A DNA stretch of 64,000 bases from NCBI RefSeq assembly GCF_002865645.1, contig NW_020194585.1, positions 682,001-746,000 on the forward strand, written 5' to 3'. Origin of the DNA: Hyaloscypha bicolor E. Lineage: Eukaryota; Ascomycota; Leotiomycetes; Helotiales; Hyaloscyphaceae. A model generated the notes under the pieces. That model was not told the DNA's origin, searched no databases, and saw nothing but the letters and a program-made list of their open reading frames with translations. Every line of letters begins with the position of its first letter. Position 1 is the first letter of the stretch. This document shows positions 11,601 to 22,958 of the stretch, one piece after another. Position numbers and translations under genes: made by a program.

Positions 11601-12909
11601 ATGGCTCCCGGAATGCCCCTCGAAGTTCATTCTCCAGATATTCCCCAAAGCAAAGAGAAGCCTGACTCGGATTTGACGCGGGCTCCTCCTTTGGAACCGG
11701 ACGTGGAGCAACAATCAACAAGCGATTCACCAGACCCACACGCGGCAAAGACCTCTGCTTTCAAAGGCTTAGGGCTTCTGGACCGATTCCTCGCAGTATG
11801 GATTCTCCTCGCCATGGTCATTGGTATCATCCTAGGGAACTTTGTCCCAAATACGGGCCCTGCTCTGCAGGAGGGAAAGTTTGTCGGGGTCTCGATTCCT
11901 ATCGGTGAGCTTCAACAATAGATTGCTAAGAGAAAGCTTTACTGACAGAATTTTTTACGTACAGCCGTTGGATTGCTCGTAATGATGTATCCGATCTTGT
12001 GTAAAGTTCGATATGAAACTCTTCACCGAGTTATGCAAGACCGCAAGGTTTGGGTGCAAATTGGCTTCAGCATCGTTGTCAATTGGATCGTTGCGCCACT
12101 TATCATGGTAAGAAGATCTCCCATTTATATTTTATCCACCCTTTCTACTTACCACTGCTAACCGGTAAAAGCTTGGTCTTGCCTGGGCCTTCCTTCCCGA
12201 CAAACCTGGCCTCCGCGAGGGCTTGATTCTCGTCGGTCTCGCAAGATGTATAGCTATGGTCCTGATCTGGACGGGGCTCGCTGGTGGTGACAACGAATAC
12301 TGTGCAATTCTTGTGGCCATCAACTCAATGCTGCAGGTGGTTCTCTTCGCCCCTCTTGCGATTCTGTATCTGCGTGTTATCAGTGGGGCCGACGCCAAAG
12401 TGTCCTACGAAGTCGTGGCCAAATCCGTTGCCGTCTTCCTGGGCATTCCTCTCGCCGCAGCCATCACAACACGATTCACACTCCGCAAGTTTATGAGTCC
12501 ACAATGGTACGACACTGTGTTCATCAAGTTCGCCAGCCCTTGGTCTCTCATCGGTCTCCTGTTTACGATTCTCGTGCTATTCGCTTCTCAAGGACATCAA
12601 GTCGTGCATCAAATCGTTTCAGTTGTCCGAGTCTCAGCACCATTGATTGTTTACTTTGCAGTCCTATTCTTTGTCACTTTGTTAGTGACACACAAGTTGG
12701 GTTTTGGGTACAAACTCGCTGCAACCCAGAGTTTCACGGCAGCAAGCAACAATTTTGAGCTCGCTATCGCGGTCGCTATTGCGACATATGGCCCAAACAG
12801 CGACCAAGCATTGGCTTCTACTGTGGGGCCGCTTATTGAGGTCCCTGTATTGTTGGGATTGGTCTACGTTGTGAAGGAAATTGGACGGAGACGAGGGTGG
12901 AAGGATTGA
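11601..12909 (+). CDS. ACR3: Arsenite efflux transporter ACR3
   Basis: Plasma-membrane exporter of arsenite, of the BASS/ACR3 family. Three exons (11601-11904, 11965-12107, 12172-12909) with introns of 60 and 64 nt give 394 aa. Both introns have good ends and internal branch-like sequences (CTGAC, GCTAAC). The first ~55 residues form a hydrophilic, proline- and acid-rich cytoplasmic leader. About ten membrane segments follow, the first near residues 62-82. Family signatures are seen in order: MMYPILCKVRYE (about 108-119), VGLARCIAMVLIW (about 170-182) with the conserved transport cysteine at residue 175, GGDNEYC just after it, and the helix TAASNNFELAIAVAIA in the C-terminal part. A Thr follows the Trp after the cysteine motif, where I recall Asn in many relatives. 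The length is usual for fungal ACR3. It is divergent from the reductase-like gene, giving a two-gene reduce-and-export module. I see no truncation or RIP damage. Confidence 0.95.
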
Positions 12910-13389
12910 AGGGGGGTCGAGTCCAGCGTCAGATTCGGGACGCAAACATCGCTCACTGTCATGATAAATATTGTAATAATTGATAGATCTCACTGAAATC
13001 GGAATGAAATAACAAAAACAATACTCCTCGTATCAGCTCGCCTTTACAGCATATATGTTAGAACCTACCCGGTCTAAGTATGTGGCACTCTTCGAATCAG
13101 AAGTTGGGGAGGATCGCAGTGCTTGGAGGACTGACCAACCCACCATTGAAGTCAAGGTCAGCAAATTGTCTCGTAATATTACCCATTTCAGCTTGATGAA
13201 AATGGTCTTCTTTTTACAAATGAACAAACGAGCTTCAAATGGGGCACGAGCTTTAATATGAAGCGAACGCTTAAATCCACCACTTCACGATTTTCACAGT
13301 ATGTCCTCATACCGCAACCATCTGAAAGAAGAATAGCCCCCAAAAAACTCATGACACTAATTTCTCTGTATTCTCACTCCACCTTCATC
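12910..13389. other. Convergent intergenic region
   Basis: The 3' regions of ACR3 and the SnoaL-like gene meet here. AT-rich patches at 12960-13020 could hold polyadenylation signals. A 68-codon frame at 13055-13261 has no recognisable content, and I do not call it. Confidence 0.4.
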
Positions 13390-13839
13390 TTAGAACAGAG
13401 CACGCGGATTCGTGTAATTCGGCGACCACGACTGAACCACGTCCCAATGCTCCATAATGCATGTCCCATCGAACCTGAAAATATCAATAATAGCTTGGGG
13501 ATACGCCCCACCCCCATCGCCACGATAATGTAAGAATCCCGTATTACTGGAAAATCCATTATGCATAATCGTAGAATTGAGCGTGGGCCAAATTGTTGTC
13601 AGAGCATCGATGGCAATTTGTCGACCCGATGGTGCGAATGGGTTGTGCTGGATATAGCTCAGATCGACGTGAGTGGTGAAGGCGAGACTGACATTCTTCT
13701 TAATCCAGAGCTCGTCGACGAATTCGTTCCAGATCTTCGCCTGCTCTTTTTCGCAGGCTGGTTTTGGTGGGCAGTAGGATTTGCTTGTGATGAGATGGAG
13801 GAGAGAGAGCGCAAGTGGGAGGAGATTGATGAGTCTCAT
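13390..13839 (-). CDS. Secreted SnoaL-like (NTF2-fold) protein
   Basis: Intronless, 149 aa. Residues 1-20 (MRLINLLPLALSLLHLITSK) make a clear signal peptide, so secretion is predicted. The mature part matches the SnoaL-like, NTF2-fold group: an N-terminal helix with DLSYIQHNPFAPSGR (about 59-73), a mid domain with HYRGDGGG (104-111) and the strand motif IDIFRFDGTCIMEHWDVVQ (about 118-136), which in this family lines the pocket. Members include polyketide cyclases and predicted aldol-condensing enzymes, but many fungal ones have no known substrate. There are three N-glycosylation sequons (residues 49, 88, 141) and Cys23/Cys29 near the mature N-terminus. It is convergent with ACR3, and I see no functional link to arsenic. 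The start is fixed by the signal peptide. It ends in ALF then TAA. Confidence 0.8.
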   Translation of the reverse strand: MRLINLLPLALSLLHLITSKSYCPPKPACEKEQAKIWNEFVDELWIKKNVSLAFTTHVDLSYIQHNPFAPSGRQIAIDALTTIWPTLNSTIMHNGFSSNTGFLHYRGDGGGAYPQAIIDIFRFDGTCIMEHWDVVQSWSPNYTNPRALF

Positions 13840-13948
13840 GGTGTCTGGTTGTGAATATGCTAGAGAAATTAGGTGAATGATTGAGGAACATATATTTCCT
13901 CGACTCTTTTGTTCATATAGCCTATATGAGGTGGAGTTGAGATTACTC

Positions 13949-14564
13949 GGTCAAAAGTCTGGAGATTCCAGGGCATGCCCCTGTAGTACAGGCAGTAGGT
14001 CGCTAAAACAACAGGGACTTGTAGGCTGCTTAGCGAGTGTTACGTGGTTAGGACGTGGCGTTTTCTGGGCGCAAATCAACAAAGACACTTCCAGGCACCT
14101 CATCCGTTCCGCAGCTGCACCCTTACCCACGATTTTCTGTCAACTTTAAGCTTAAACAGATCTCCAGATAATAATATAAGACTTAGATCGTCATATCGAC
14201 CAATAATTAACCTTTAATTAGCTCTTCTACCGTTTTTATTTTAGTTTTATAAAGGACCTATAAATTAAAATACTAAATTACGTTACGTTAGAAGATTCGG
14301 AGTTTTAATGTTCCGTAACCTTATATTTAAGCGAGCAGCGCAGCTAATGGCAGCGGAACGGATGGGCTAGAAGCCAACCCTCCACCCCTCTATATAAAAC
14401 GTAGCGCGGCCAGGGTACGGTATACGTCAGAACGGCCGTACCAGCATTGTCACGCGATGTTTTATTTAGGGGGGAGAGTATAATTTTAGTGACTCTCAGC
14501 GTGCGACGGGAAAGATTACAGGGCGTTATAGCGCTCAGAAGCTGTAATCTCCAGACTTCTGACC
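13949..14564. repeat. Foldback-like inverted repeats, possible MITE remnant
   Basis: Outer arms 13949-13971 and 14542-14564 are inverted copies matching at 21 of 23 bases (core AGTCTGGAGATT). Inner arms 14101-14112 and 14353-14364 are perfect inverted copies of CATCCGTTCCGC. The centre (14150-14340) is AT-rich and looks partly RIPed. A 9-bp stem (14513-14521 with 14542-14550) overlaps the right arm. No clear target duplication is seen, so this may be an old foldback element or MITE, or chance pairing. Confidence 0.45.
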
Positions 14565-15165
14565 GCGACCTTCGTACTATTAGGCAGGTTTCAAAATTGG
14601 TGGCGTGCAGAATGCTTCCCCTTGGCATCCAGGAGATGTTGAATATGAATACTGTAAGTAGTAAGGTCATAATCTTGGCGCCGTTCAACACTGAGGATGA
14701 GCTTAAAATAGAGAGCTGCGGCAACTCTTTGCTTACTTGGGGAGGTAATTGGAACTTCCAGGACAATGATTAACCTATTTTGAATTCTATTGAAATACGA
14801 GCAATTCCATGGTGTGAAACTCAGAGCCAGAGAAAGGAGGCTGCTGCCCGAAAATTTGAGGAGCGAGAAGTAGTGCCAATTCAAAGGAGGTACCCTGTAG
14901 AAGTAAGCTCTCGGTAGAGGAACCACGAACTGCTGGTCTTACAGCTGACTAATCCCGCATGCTTTCCGAAAAGTTGGCCCGTGCATGCACGTGGAGAACC
15001 ACGTGACTCTCTCTTTTTTGGGGGCATATGTGCATGGCAACTGTGTGCTAGTGGTCACGTGCAGGCTTACATGACCACATTCACTGTATTTAAGCTTTGG
15101 CCACCCGTGCCACACCTCCTTTTCCTCTCATCTATCTATATATTCAGTGTGTTAAATAAATAGAG
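14565..15165. other. Intergenic region with CACGTG cluster
   Basis: No gene is supported, although the composition is normal. It contains three CACGTG palindromes (14988-14993, 15000-15005, 15056-15061), with a fourth at 15282-15287 past the AT boundary. A 7-bp hairpin stem pairs 15051-15057 (GTGGTCA) with 15072-15078 (TGACCAC). A TATTTAAG motif and a pyrimidine tract follow (15086-15140), resembling a promoter, but only RIPed sequence lies downstream. Confidence 0.4.
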
Positions 15166-15238
15166 TAAAATAGAATAATAGCCATTACTCTTATTTTAGT
15201 CAAGTATAAAACCCGTTACTCTTATTTTATTCATATAT

Positions 15239-15278
15239 TATTCAAGTTATTCATGAATATTCATAAATAACTTGAATA
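15239..15278. repeat. Palindrome with 13-bp perfect arms
   Basis: TATTCAAGTTATT at 15239-15251 is repeated as its reverse complement at 15266-15278, around a near-palindromic 14-bp centre. Confidence 0.85.
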
Positions 15279-15580
15279 ACGCACGTGATCTATTCACGCA
15301 ATAGAGCTAGCCTAGTCAGGTAAGGCTCCGGGAGGGCACGCACCTAGCGCTACCTCGCTACCCAATCAGGTAGTAATAGCGCTTGGTAAGCGAATTAAAC
15401 CTTAGTAATACTTCTAGTTTATTATTATAGAAAATTAGTATTTAAATATTCTTATATAAGTACTAGCTTAGCTTATATAAGGCTGCTTAATAGGTATCTT
15501 AGTTTTTTTTAAAAAATTTAAATATATATTAATTTATTATAACTATATAACTTATATATAATTATTCTATTTTACTTAAC

Positions 15581-15612
15581 TTATTTAAGTTATTTATAAA
15601 TAACTTAAATAA
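15581..15612. repeat. Perfect 32-bp palindrome
   Basis: TTATTTAAGTTATTTA is followed immediately by its exact reverse complement. It resembles a RIPed version of the palindrome at 15239-15278 (TTCAAGTTATT against TTTAAGTTATT). Confidence 0.85.
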
Positions 15613-15808
15613 TTCTTTAATATATTATATATATTATTATTATAATAAAATAATAAAATTTTATTATAATAATTACTTTAGAATATATAAAAGAATATCT
15701 TAAATATTATGAGTTTTAATATAATACTATTTTATAATACTTATTAAGCCTTATATAATATATAAATTATTAAGGAAAAAATTAATTAAATTAAAAAGAA
15801 AAAATAAA

Positions 15809-16107
15809 TATTAATATAGCTATTTTTTTGGAAGTTATATATATAATTACGAGATACAAGATTCGAGATATAAGTAATAAGATATAAGTAATAAAATATA
15901 AAATACGAGATATAATTATATAATCTTATATCTTATTAGTAACTCGACTAGTAAACTAGATTCCTTTAGGCTTAATAGATTTAGGAATTATATATTAATA
16001 TTATAATATTATAATTCTTACTTCTAAATAATAATAACTTTACTAACTAATATAACTAGTATTTTTATATTTATATAATAGTATTATATATTATTAGTAA
16101 ACTAATA
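15809..16107 (+). repeat. 5' LTR of copia copy 1
   Basis: 299 bp, matching 21909-22470 (minus its insert) and the two LTRs at 28813 and 35163. It shares internal words such as TAACTCGACTAGTA and ends in AAACTAATA. Confidence 0.88.
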
Positions 16108-16579
16108 TTAATTAGTTTATATATATAGATTAGAAAAGATTTTAGATTAGTTCTAAAAGTATTTAATAGCCTAAAACAAATCTAGTTTATTTTATATTAA
16201 AAAAAGAAATTATTTATTAATTTTATAAAAGCATTTAGTAGCCTATAGAGAAAATATCTAGCTCTTACTAATTAGTAAATAGTTAGCTATTTAACTATCT
16301 ATTTATTTAATTTCTATTATTTTTTAAAACTAACTTCTTTTAGCCTTAAGACTATCTTTTTAGAAACTATCTTTTCTACTTATATAATACTTATATTTAC
16401 GGGATTCTCTTTCCGAAATATATATCTTATATATATTCTTAAAGCTCTTTAATTACTATTTCGATTTTATTATTAAATCGAGTTCTTTAAGCTTTAGATT
16501 CTTCTAGAATTATAATATTTCATTTTCTAAATTTCTCGTTATAGACGAAATATTTAAAAGCGAAATATTTACTTTAATA

Positions 16580-16725
16580 TTCTACTAGATATCTAATATC
16601 TGAACTAGATATCTAGTATTTTAATTACTAGATATCTGGTATCTTAATAACTAGATATCTAGTATCTTAATTAGATATCTAAACTAGATATCTAGTATCT
16701 AAACCAGATATCTAAATATTTTTAC
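16580..16725. repeat. Array of TAGATATCT palindromic units
   Basis: Many reiterations of ACTAGATATCTAGTATC-like words occur in the 5' non-coding part of copia copy 1. A related array lies at 34857-34950 near the 3' end of copy 2. Confidence 0.7.
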
Positions 16726-16859
16726 TACTAAATCCTTTTTATAAACCTATTATAAACTACCTTATCTTTAAATCCCTTCTATTATAAACTATATATATAT
16801 ATATATATATATTAGAGAGAACCTAAACTCGGTTTAGTATAAATACTAATAAGGAAAAG

Positions 16860-19800
16860 AAGCTAATTAAGAAATAGAAAAATAGTATTAACCCGGTAAC
16901 TATAATAAAAGCTAAACTTTAGAAATATATAATTACTAAGATATATTAGTATATCTTATATAAGAAGAATAATAATAATTTATAGGATTTATTCTAGAAT
17001 AACTTTAAAAATTTTAATACTATAGTATATAATCTAATTAACTATATACTTATATAAAATCTTCGAGCCTAATTTTATTATAATAGTATTTATATTAAAT
17101 AAAACTATAGAAATCTTACTATTATATAATTCTTTATTAATTTTATCTAGAAAAATATAAAAAATATAAAAAATAAAGCTAATATTATTAATAATAGTTT
17201 AATTAGAATAGACTTTTTTTAGGAACCTATTATATTAGTTTATTTTATTCTAAATAAAACTAGATATAAGGAAACTAGATAATCTTAATTAAAAAATTAA
17301 GCTATTTATTTATCTTTTTCAAATTAAGGCTATTTACTACTTTTACCTTTATTATTATTAGTATTATTACTAAACCCGAACTATTATTAATTAATACCTA
17401 CTATTTTTATTAGAAAGCTTATTAGGAAAGTAATAAAGATATATTTCGAAATATAGAAATATAATAAAACTAATAATAGTTTTAATTATAAACTTACTAT
17501 TTTCCTTAATATCTACTAATATATAAAGCTTCTAGAAAAGGTATTAATAAGAGCCTTTTTTATTATATTAAAGGAACTAGTATAAGACTACTTCTATAAT
17601 AACTAGCTCTTAAGCTATATATAAAAAAAGGCCTATATAAATATTTATAATTTCTTTAAAAGCCTCGATTTCTATTATTAAAATTTAGATAAATAGAATA
17701 CTATTACCTTAATAACTATAATAATAAAGAATTCTGAAAAAATAATATTTAAGCTTATTTAAATACTAATTAATAACCTATATAAATTATAATATAGCTT
17801 TATTTCTACTTTATAAAATACCGAATTCTTATATAATAAGATTATTATTTCTTATTAAGGCTTACTAGTATACTAATATATAATCTCGGATTTTTCTAAT
17901 AATTTCGGCTAGCTTATTAATAAACTCTAATTATCTATTATTATCTATAAGAAAAAGTAATAAATTATTATTAAAACCTATTTTACTAATTAATAATACT
18001 AATTTCAAAACTCTCTAAACTATTATTTATTTAGAAATTATTAATATAAATCTAGTTATAACTTTGAAATCCGTAATAACTATTTCAAGTTCTATAATTA
18101 TAATAATTATATTCTAAAGTTATATTTTATATATAATAGACCCGAATACTACTTATAGAAATATATATTAGAGAAATAAGAGGCTAAAAAGGCTCGATTC
18201 AAGAATAGAAATATTTACTAATTTAGATCCCGAAATATCTATAACTTTAATAAATACTTTAGTAATACTTATATATAGTATATTACTAAATTTAAAGAAG
18301 AAGAGAATAATAAAAGTAATAAAAACAAACTAGTAAGTAATACTTTTAAAGCCTTACTAGTAAAAATAAATAAAAGAAAGAAATATTATTCTAATTTCTA
18401 TTTTACTTTTATTAAAAGCTTTCTAGCTATTTCTATAGCCTCTATTTCTATTATTTCTATAACTAATACCCTTATAAATAACCTTATTTCTCTTTTCCTT
18501 ATATATTAGATAATAGCTAAAAACTATATTCTAGAGCCTACTAAATAGATAGAAAATATCTAAATATTTATAATTAATAATATATTAAGATATAATACTT
18601 ATTACTTTTATAAAGTTATAATTAATATTAAAGCTTCTAGATTCTTAACTACTAATTCTAACTAATTCCAAGCTTTATAATAGACTAATAATAATATTAA
18701 ACTTAATAAAACTATTAAAGATTAAGTTAATATCTAGTTTAGTATTAGATCTATATCTTTTATTAGATCTATAATAATAAGAATACTAATTAGGTAAGTA
18801 TAATTCTATATTATATCTATAAAAACTCTATTTCTATTTAGCTTAGCTAATATAAATAAGCTAGAAGTCTATTTTAATAATCTTACTAATTATCTTATTA
18901 TTTCTATTAGATACTTTATATCTATAATATAACGTTTTAGATACTTTTTCTTATTTTAAAATACTATTTTATAAAGCTTTATTTCCGAATTCTTTACTTA
19001 TAATTTCTGCTTTCTTATAAAAATTAAATTATAATATCTATATTACTATTTTAGTTATTTATTTATTAGTAAGCTTTGAAATATACTAGAATAAGTAGGC
19101 TATAATATTAATATAGAAGCCCTTAAGTACCTTATAAAATACTATAAATAATACTAGAAATTCGAATAATTACTGAAATAATTTAAGTTTAACCTAAAAG
19201 ATAATATTAGTTTTAATTACTTTATTATTATTAATATTTTTTATATTTCTAGTAAGCCTATACTTTATATTATTAATAAAGGTATTAGATATTAAACCGG
19301 CTAATAACTTTAAAATATTAGTATATTATATACTTGAAATATCCTAAAGTAATATTAGATTAATACTTATTTAGGTCTTTTTAATTAGATTATAGTAGAT
19401 ACCGGAAAGTAGTTTACTAATAAGAAGTTTATTTAGCTTATAAATATTATAGGAATCAAGATTAAAATTATTTCTATAAAAGCTTATAATTCCGTTAGAA
19501 TTATAGAATACTACTATAGCCTAATTTAATATACTTATCTTATTACTATAGCCAAAATTAATAGAATTAATAAGGATATTATATTTTAAATAGCTTTTAA
19601 AACTATTAATAATTCTGCTAGACCTAATAATATTATTTTAATTCTTTTAGTTTATAGTATTTTATTTCAAATAACCAAATATAATATTTTATTACTAATT
19701 ATATTATAGTAATTAGTAGTATTTAAGAAGGCAATAATAGAAATTCAGAAGCTTTAAGCTAGATATTAGATTACAAATATCCTAAATACCCGAAATAGTC

Positions 19801-21650
19801 TTAGTATTACTAATATTTACGAATTTCCCTTGAATTCGAATATTTTTATATAATATAAAGAAAATACTAATTAATCTAATAATTAGGATAGGCTATATAA
19901 GCTAGTAGCTATTAATAGAGAAAACTATATACTAGTTCTATTATATAGTAATATTACTTTTTACTTAATCTCTATAAAGCTCTTTTATATAAGAGATATT
20001 AAGATTATTACTAATAGCCCTAAATCTAAATCTATTCCTGAACTTTATAATAAGGCTAAAAGTAATACAGATATAATTTCTCTTGCTATTCCCGCTATTT
20101 TACTAAAGTATAATAGAGAATACTCTTATAAGAATCCGGATATTATAGTATTTCTATAAGATAATATTCTATATAAGAACTTCTATTAAATTAAAATTAC
20201 TAGCTTTCTAGAAAAGAGTATATTTGAGGTTACTTCTAGATCTTAGATACTAAAAAAAAAAATATATTTTTAATTCCCGGTTTATTAATAAGATTAAAAA
20301 TAAGAATATAAAGAGAGAGTTTAAGAAATCAAAACTAGTTATCTAGGCTTATAATAATAGTAAGAAATATATAATATTAATATAATTACCTATTATTTAA
20401 TATATTAGCTAGAGAATTATTCTTAGTATTACTATTATAATAATAGATATTATAGAACTATATTTATATAATATCTTATAAGCTTATATCTAATTAATAA
20501 CTTTACTTAATTATAATTTTTATATTAATCTATTTTATAAGCTTACTAAAAAGCTAAATCTAAATAATAATTTAGTTCTAAAGATTATAAAACTACTATA
20601 TAATATATTAGAAACTGGAAACTACTAGTTTAAAACTTACTATTTCTACTATATTAATAAGCTTTCTATAAAATAATTAACTTATAACTCTTGCTTTCTT
20701 TATAATAAATAACTTTTTAGAATTATTAGCCTTTAAACTAATAATATTCTATTTATTAGAAATAACAATTTTATAAAAACGAAGTAACTAAAGTTCTAAA
20801 AGGCTAAGTTCTTGGCAAAAAACATAAATGCCTTATTATTAATTATAATCTCAAGTTTAATAAAAGTATTATTTATATAAATACTACTAGAATTATTTTT
20901 ATATAGAAATATTAATATAAAAACCTTCGAACTATTTCTATAAAAAATACTATTACTATAAGTAATAAGGGTATTATTTATTAAGATCTCTCTATTAAGA
21001 ACTAATATATTATCTAATATACTAAAGAAGTATATATTATATTAGTCTATTAACTAGAAGCTTTATATAACTTATTAATTGTGGCTCAGGCTATTAAACT
21101 CTCGAAAACTAATATAAAGGTATTTAATAAATATATTTAATAGTAAATTAAGAATATTACTAGAGAACTGAGATTTATAAAGCTAATAAAAAAGTCCTTA
21201 TATTTAATTATTTTTACGAATGCTTTATTTATAAATAATAGAAATCTCTTTTCCTAAATTAGATATATTCTAGTTCTAATAAACGGAACTAGATATACTA
21301 ATATTATTTACTAGTTCTTTACTAAATATAAGAGAGTTACTAGAAGTATTCTAGCTTTAGAACTTTATAATATAACTTATAGTTTTAATATAAATACTTT
21401 AGTTAAATCTATAATTAATAAAGTATTAGAAATAGAACTATTACTAGTAATTTATATAAATTCAAAGTTATTATATAAATGCCTTATTAAATTAAGAATT
21501 ATTTGAGAAAAATATCTAATAATTAATATAATATATCTCTACTAGATATATAAATAATAAGAGATTATAGAAGTTAAATAGATTAAGGAAGAATTAAATC
21601 CTATTAATTCTATAATAAAATTAAAGCTAATAAATACCCTCAAGTACCTA
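16860..21650 (+). pseudogene. RIPed copia Gag-Pol
   Basis: No open frame survives, but by-eye translation shows copia Pol in order. Integrase: VDTGK near 19390, then KAYNSVRIIEYYYSLI at about 19478-19525, followed by the block with EIQKL and LNTRN (about 19735-19795). Reverse transcriptase: LYLRDILQAY-like and YIRPPYKL-like stretches and PLYSVPEAGNYWFKTYY-like sequence (about 20450-20650), with the catalytic Asp pair region near 20730 altered by mutation. RNase H: QIGYVLVLINGTRYTNIIYW-like block at about 21260-21320. Stops are mainly TAA/TAG at former Gln and Trp codons. Gag boundaries are approximate. Confidence 0.8.
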
Positions 21651-21908
21651 ATTAATATAAATATTATATAATTAGATATAGAGAAATAGGTCAAGTATAA
21701 ATAGAGCAGGAAATAAATATATAAGATAAGAAAATATTATAAGAGGAGAAATTATATATAAAAGGCTACGGCCTTTAGTATATAACTAAAACCTTAGAAG
21801 TAATATAGATATATAGAGTATTTGGGAAATCTAGTACTAGGCCGGATTAGGGAATTTGTATATAATTAGAGGGAAATACTATTTTTCGTATTTTTAGAAA
21901 GTTTCTAG

Positions 21909-22470
21909 TATTAGTATAATATAATGGCAGGAATAGAGTAATGAAATAAGGCTCAAAGATTAATAATTTCCTATATCTTGAGAATTTAAAGCTAAGGAGA
22001 ACAGAAGTGAGGTGTGGCAGTGGATAAGTAAGTATAGCCAAGACCACTGAAACGCCGAGCTTTGGAAGCGAGCTTGGTTTAAATTATAGCTTAGAACCTT
22101 AGCTAAAACCAATTATATAATACTAGCTATTATATATAGCTATTTTTTTTAGGAATTACGTATATAGTTACGGGATACGGGATACGGGATATAAGTAATA
22201 GGATATAGGTAATAGAATATAAGTAATAGGATATAGGTAATAGGATATAAGTAATAGGATATAAGATACAAGATATAGTTATATAACCTTATATTTTATT
22301 AGTAACTTGACTAGTAGACTAGACCCCTTTAGGCTTAGTAGATTTAGGGATTGCATATTAATATTATAATACTATAATTCTTACTTCTAAATAATAATAA
22401 CTTTACTAACTAATATAACTAGTATTTCTATACTTATATAATAGTATTATATATTACTAGTAAACTAATA
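21909..22470 (+). repeat. 3' LTR of copia copy 1, interrupted
   Basis: Matches the 5' LTR but is split at 21920-22134 by a foreign solo LTR. The distal part has about six tandem copies of a 14-bp unit like GGATATAAGTAATA (22188-22262), more than in the other LTRs, which accounts for its greater length. Confidence 0.85.
21920..22134 (-). mobile_element. Solo LTR of the Gag-only family, inserted in copia LTR
   Basis: In reverse complement it follows the 45759/47426 LTRs from end to end, including CCAAGCTCGC, CCACTGCCACACCTCAC and CTCCTTAGCTTTA. It is flanked by TATAA (21915-21919) and TATAG (22135-22139), a 5-bp duplication with one RIP-type change. The uninterrupted sequence at the same place in copia copy 2 (35163-35180) reads straight through TATAG. 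No internal region is present. Confidence 0.88.
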
Positions 22471-22953
22471 ATAAGTTATTATTAAAAGATAAAATAATAA
22501 ATTTTCTAATAAAGCTAATTAAAGAAGAGCTAATATATAAAGAGCTAGCTATAAAATTAAAGAAATATTTATATAGCTAAAAAAAAGCTATTTCTAAAAA
22601 AAGTTTATATAAATATTATTTAAGTACTTTTTAATAATAACTTTTTATAACTTAACTAGTATAATAAGAATAATTTTTATATTAATATTAAGTATATTAT
22701 AAAAGAGATACTATAATTCTAAAAAGTAAAATATAAATTAAAATTAATAAAAAAAATATAATATTTTAGGCCTTTATTATTAAAAGCTTTAGGTTTTAAA
22801 CTAGCTTTAAAAGTAATAAAAAAGAATAAAATAAGTAAAAATAGAGCTTAAATAATACAAGAAATTAAAGATATTAATACTCTTATATATAAATTAATTA
22901 GCTTTTAAATAAGTATTAAAAACATAATTTTATATAATTCTGTTATAAATAGC
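22471..22953. other. RIPed unassigned sequence
   Basis: AT-rich, nearly free of CA and TG, with no recognisable protein remnant. Some plus-strand stretches translate into lysine-rich text that I could not place. Confidence 0.4.
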
Positions 22954-22958
22954 TTTCC

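Larger units (their letters stand above)
15166..15803. other. RIPed unassigned repeat with two large palindromes
   Basis: Composition changes sharply here to AT-rich sequence. A less mutated patch (15280-15400) keeps GC-rich words. I cannot assign it to an element. Confidence 0.5.
15809..22470 (+). mobile_element. Ty1/copia retrotransposon, copy 1 (RIPed)
   Basis: Bounded by LTRs of one family (TATTAGTATAGC-type start, AAACTAATA end, originally probably TG...CA). Flanks are ATAAA at 15804-15808 and ATAAG at 22471-22475, a 5-bp target duplication with one G-to-A change. Gag-Pol remnants run on the plus strand, with integrase before reverse transcriptase and RNase H, the copia order. A solo LTR of another family was later inserted in the right LTR. 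Confidence 0.9.

Noticed and set aside
13055..13261. 68-codon frame between ACR3 and the SnoaL-like gene
   Set aside because: Lies in the shared 3' region, with no recognisable domain and overlapping open frames on the other strand.
14344..14926. Overlapping open frames on both strands in the foldback area
   Set aside because: Several frames are open by chance in all directions. None gives coherent protein text, and they run across the inverted-repeat arms.
9297..15165. Arsenic genes as cargo of a giant Starship-type element
   Set aside because: Such elements can carry arsenic genes, but I see no tyrosine-recombinase captain gene and no direct-repeat borders in the window.
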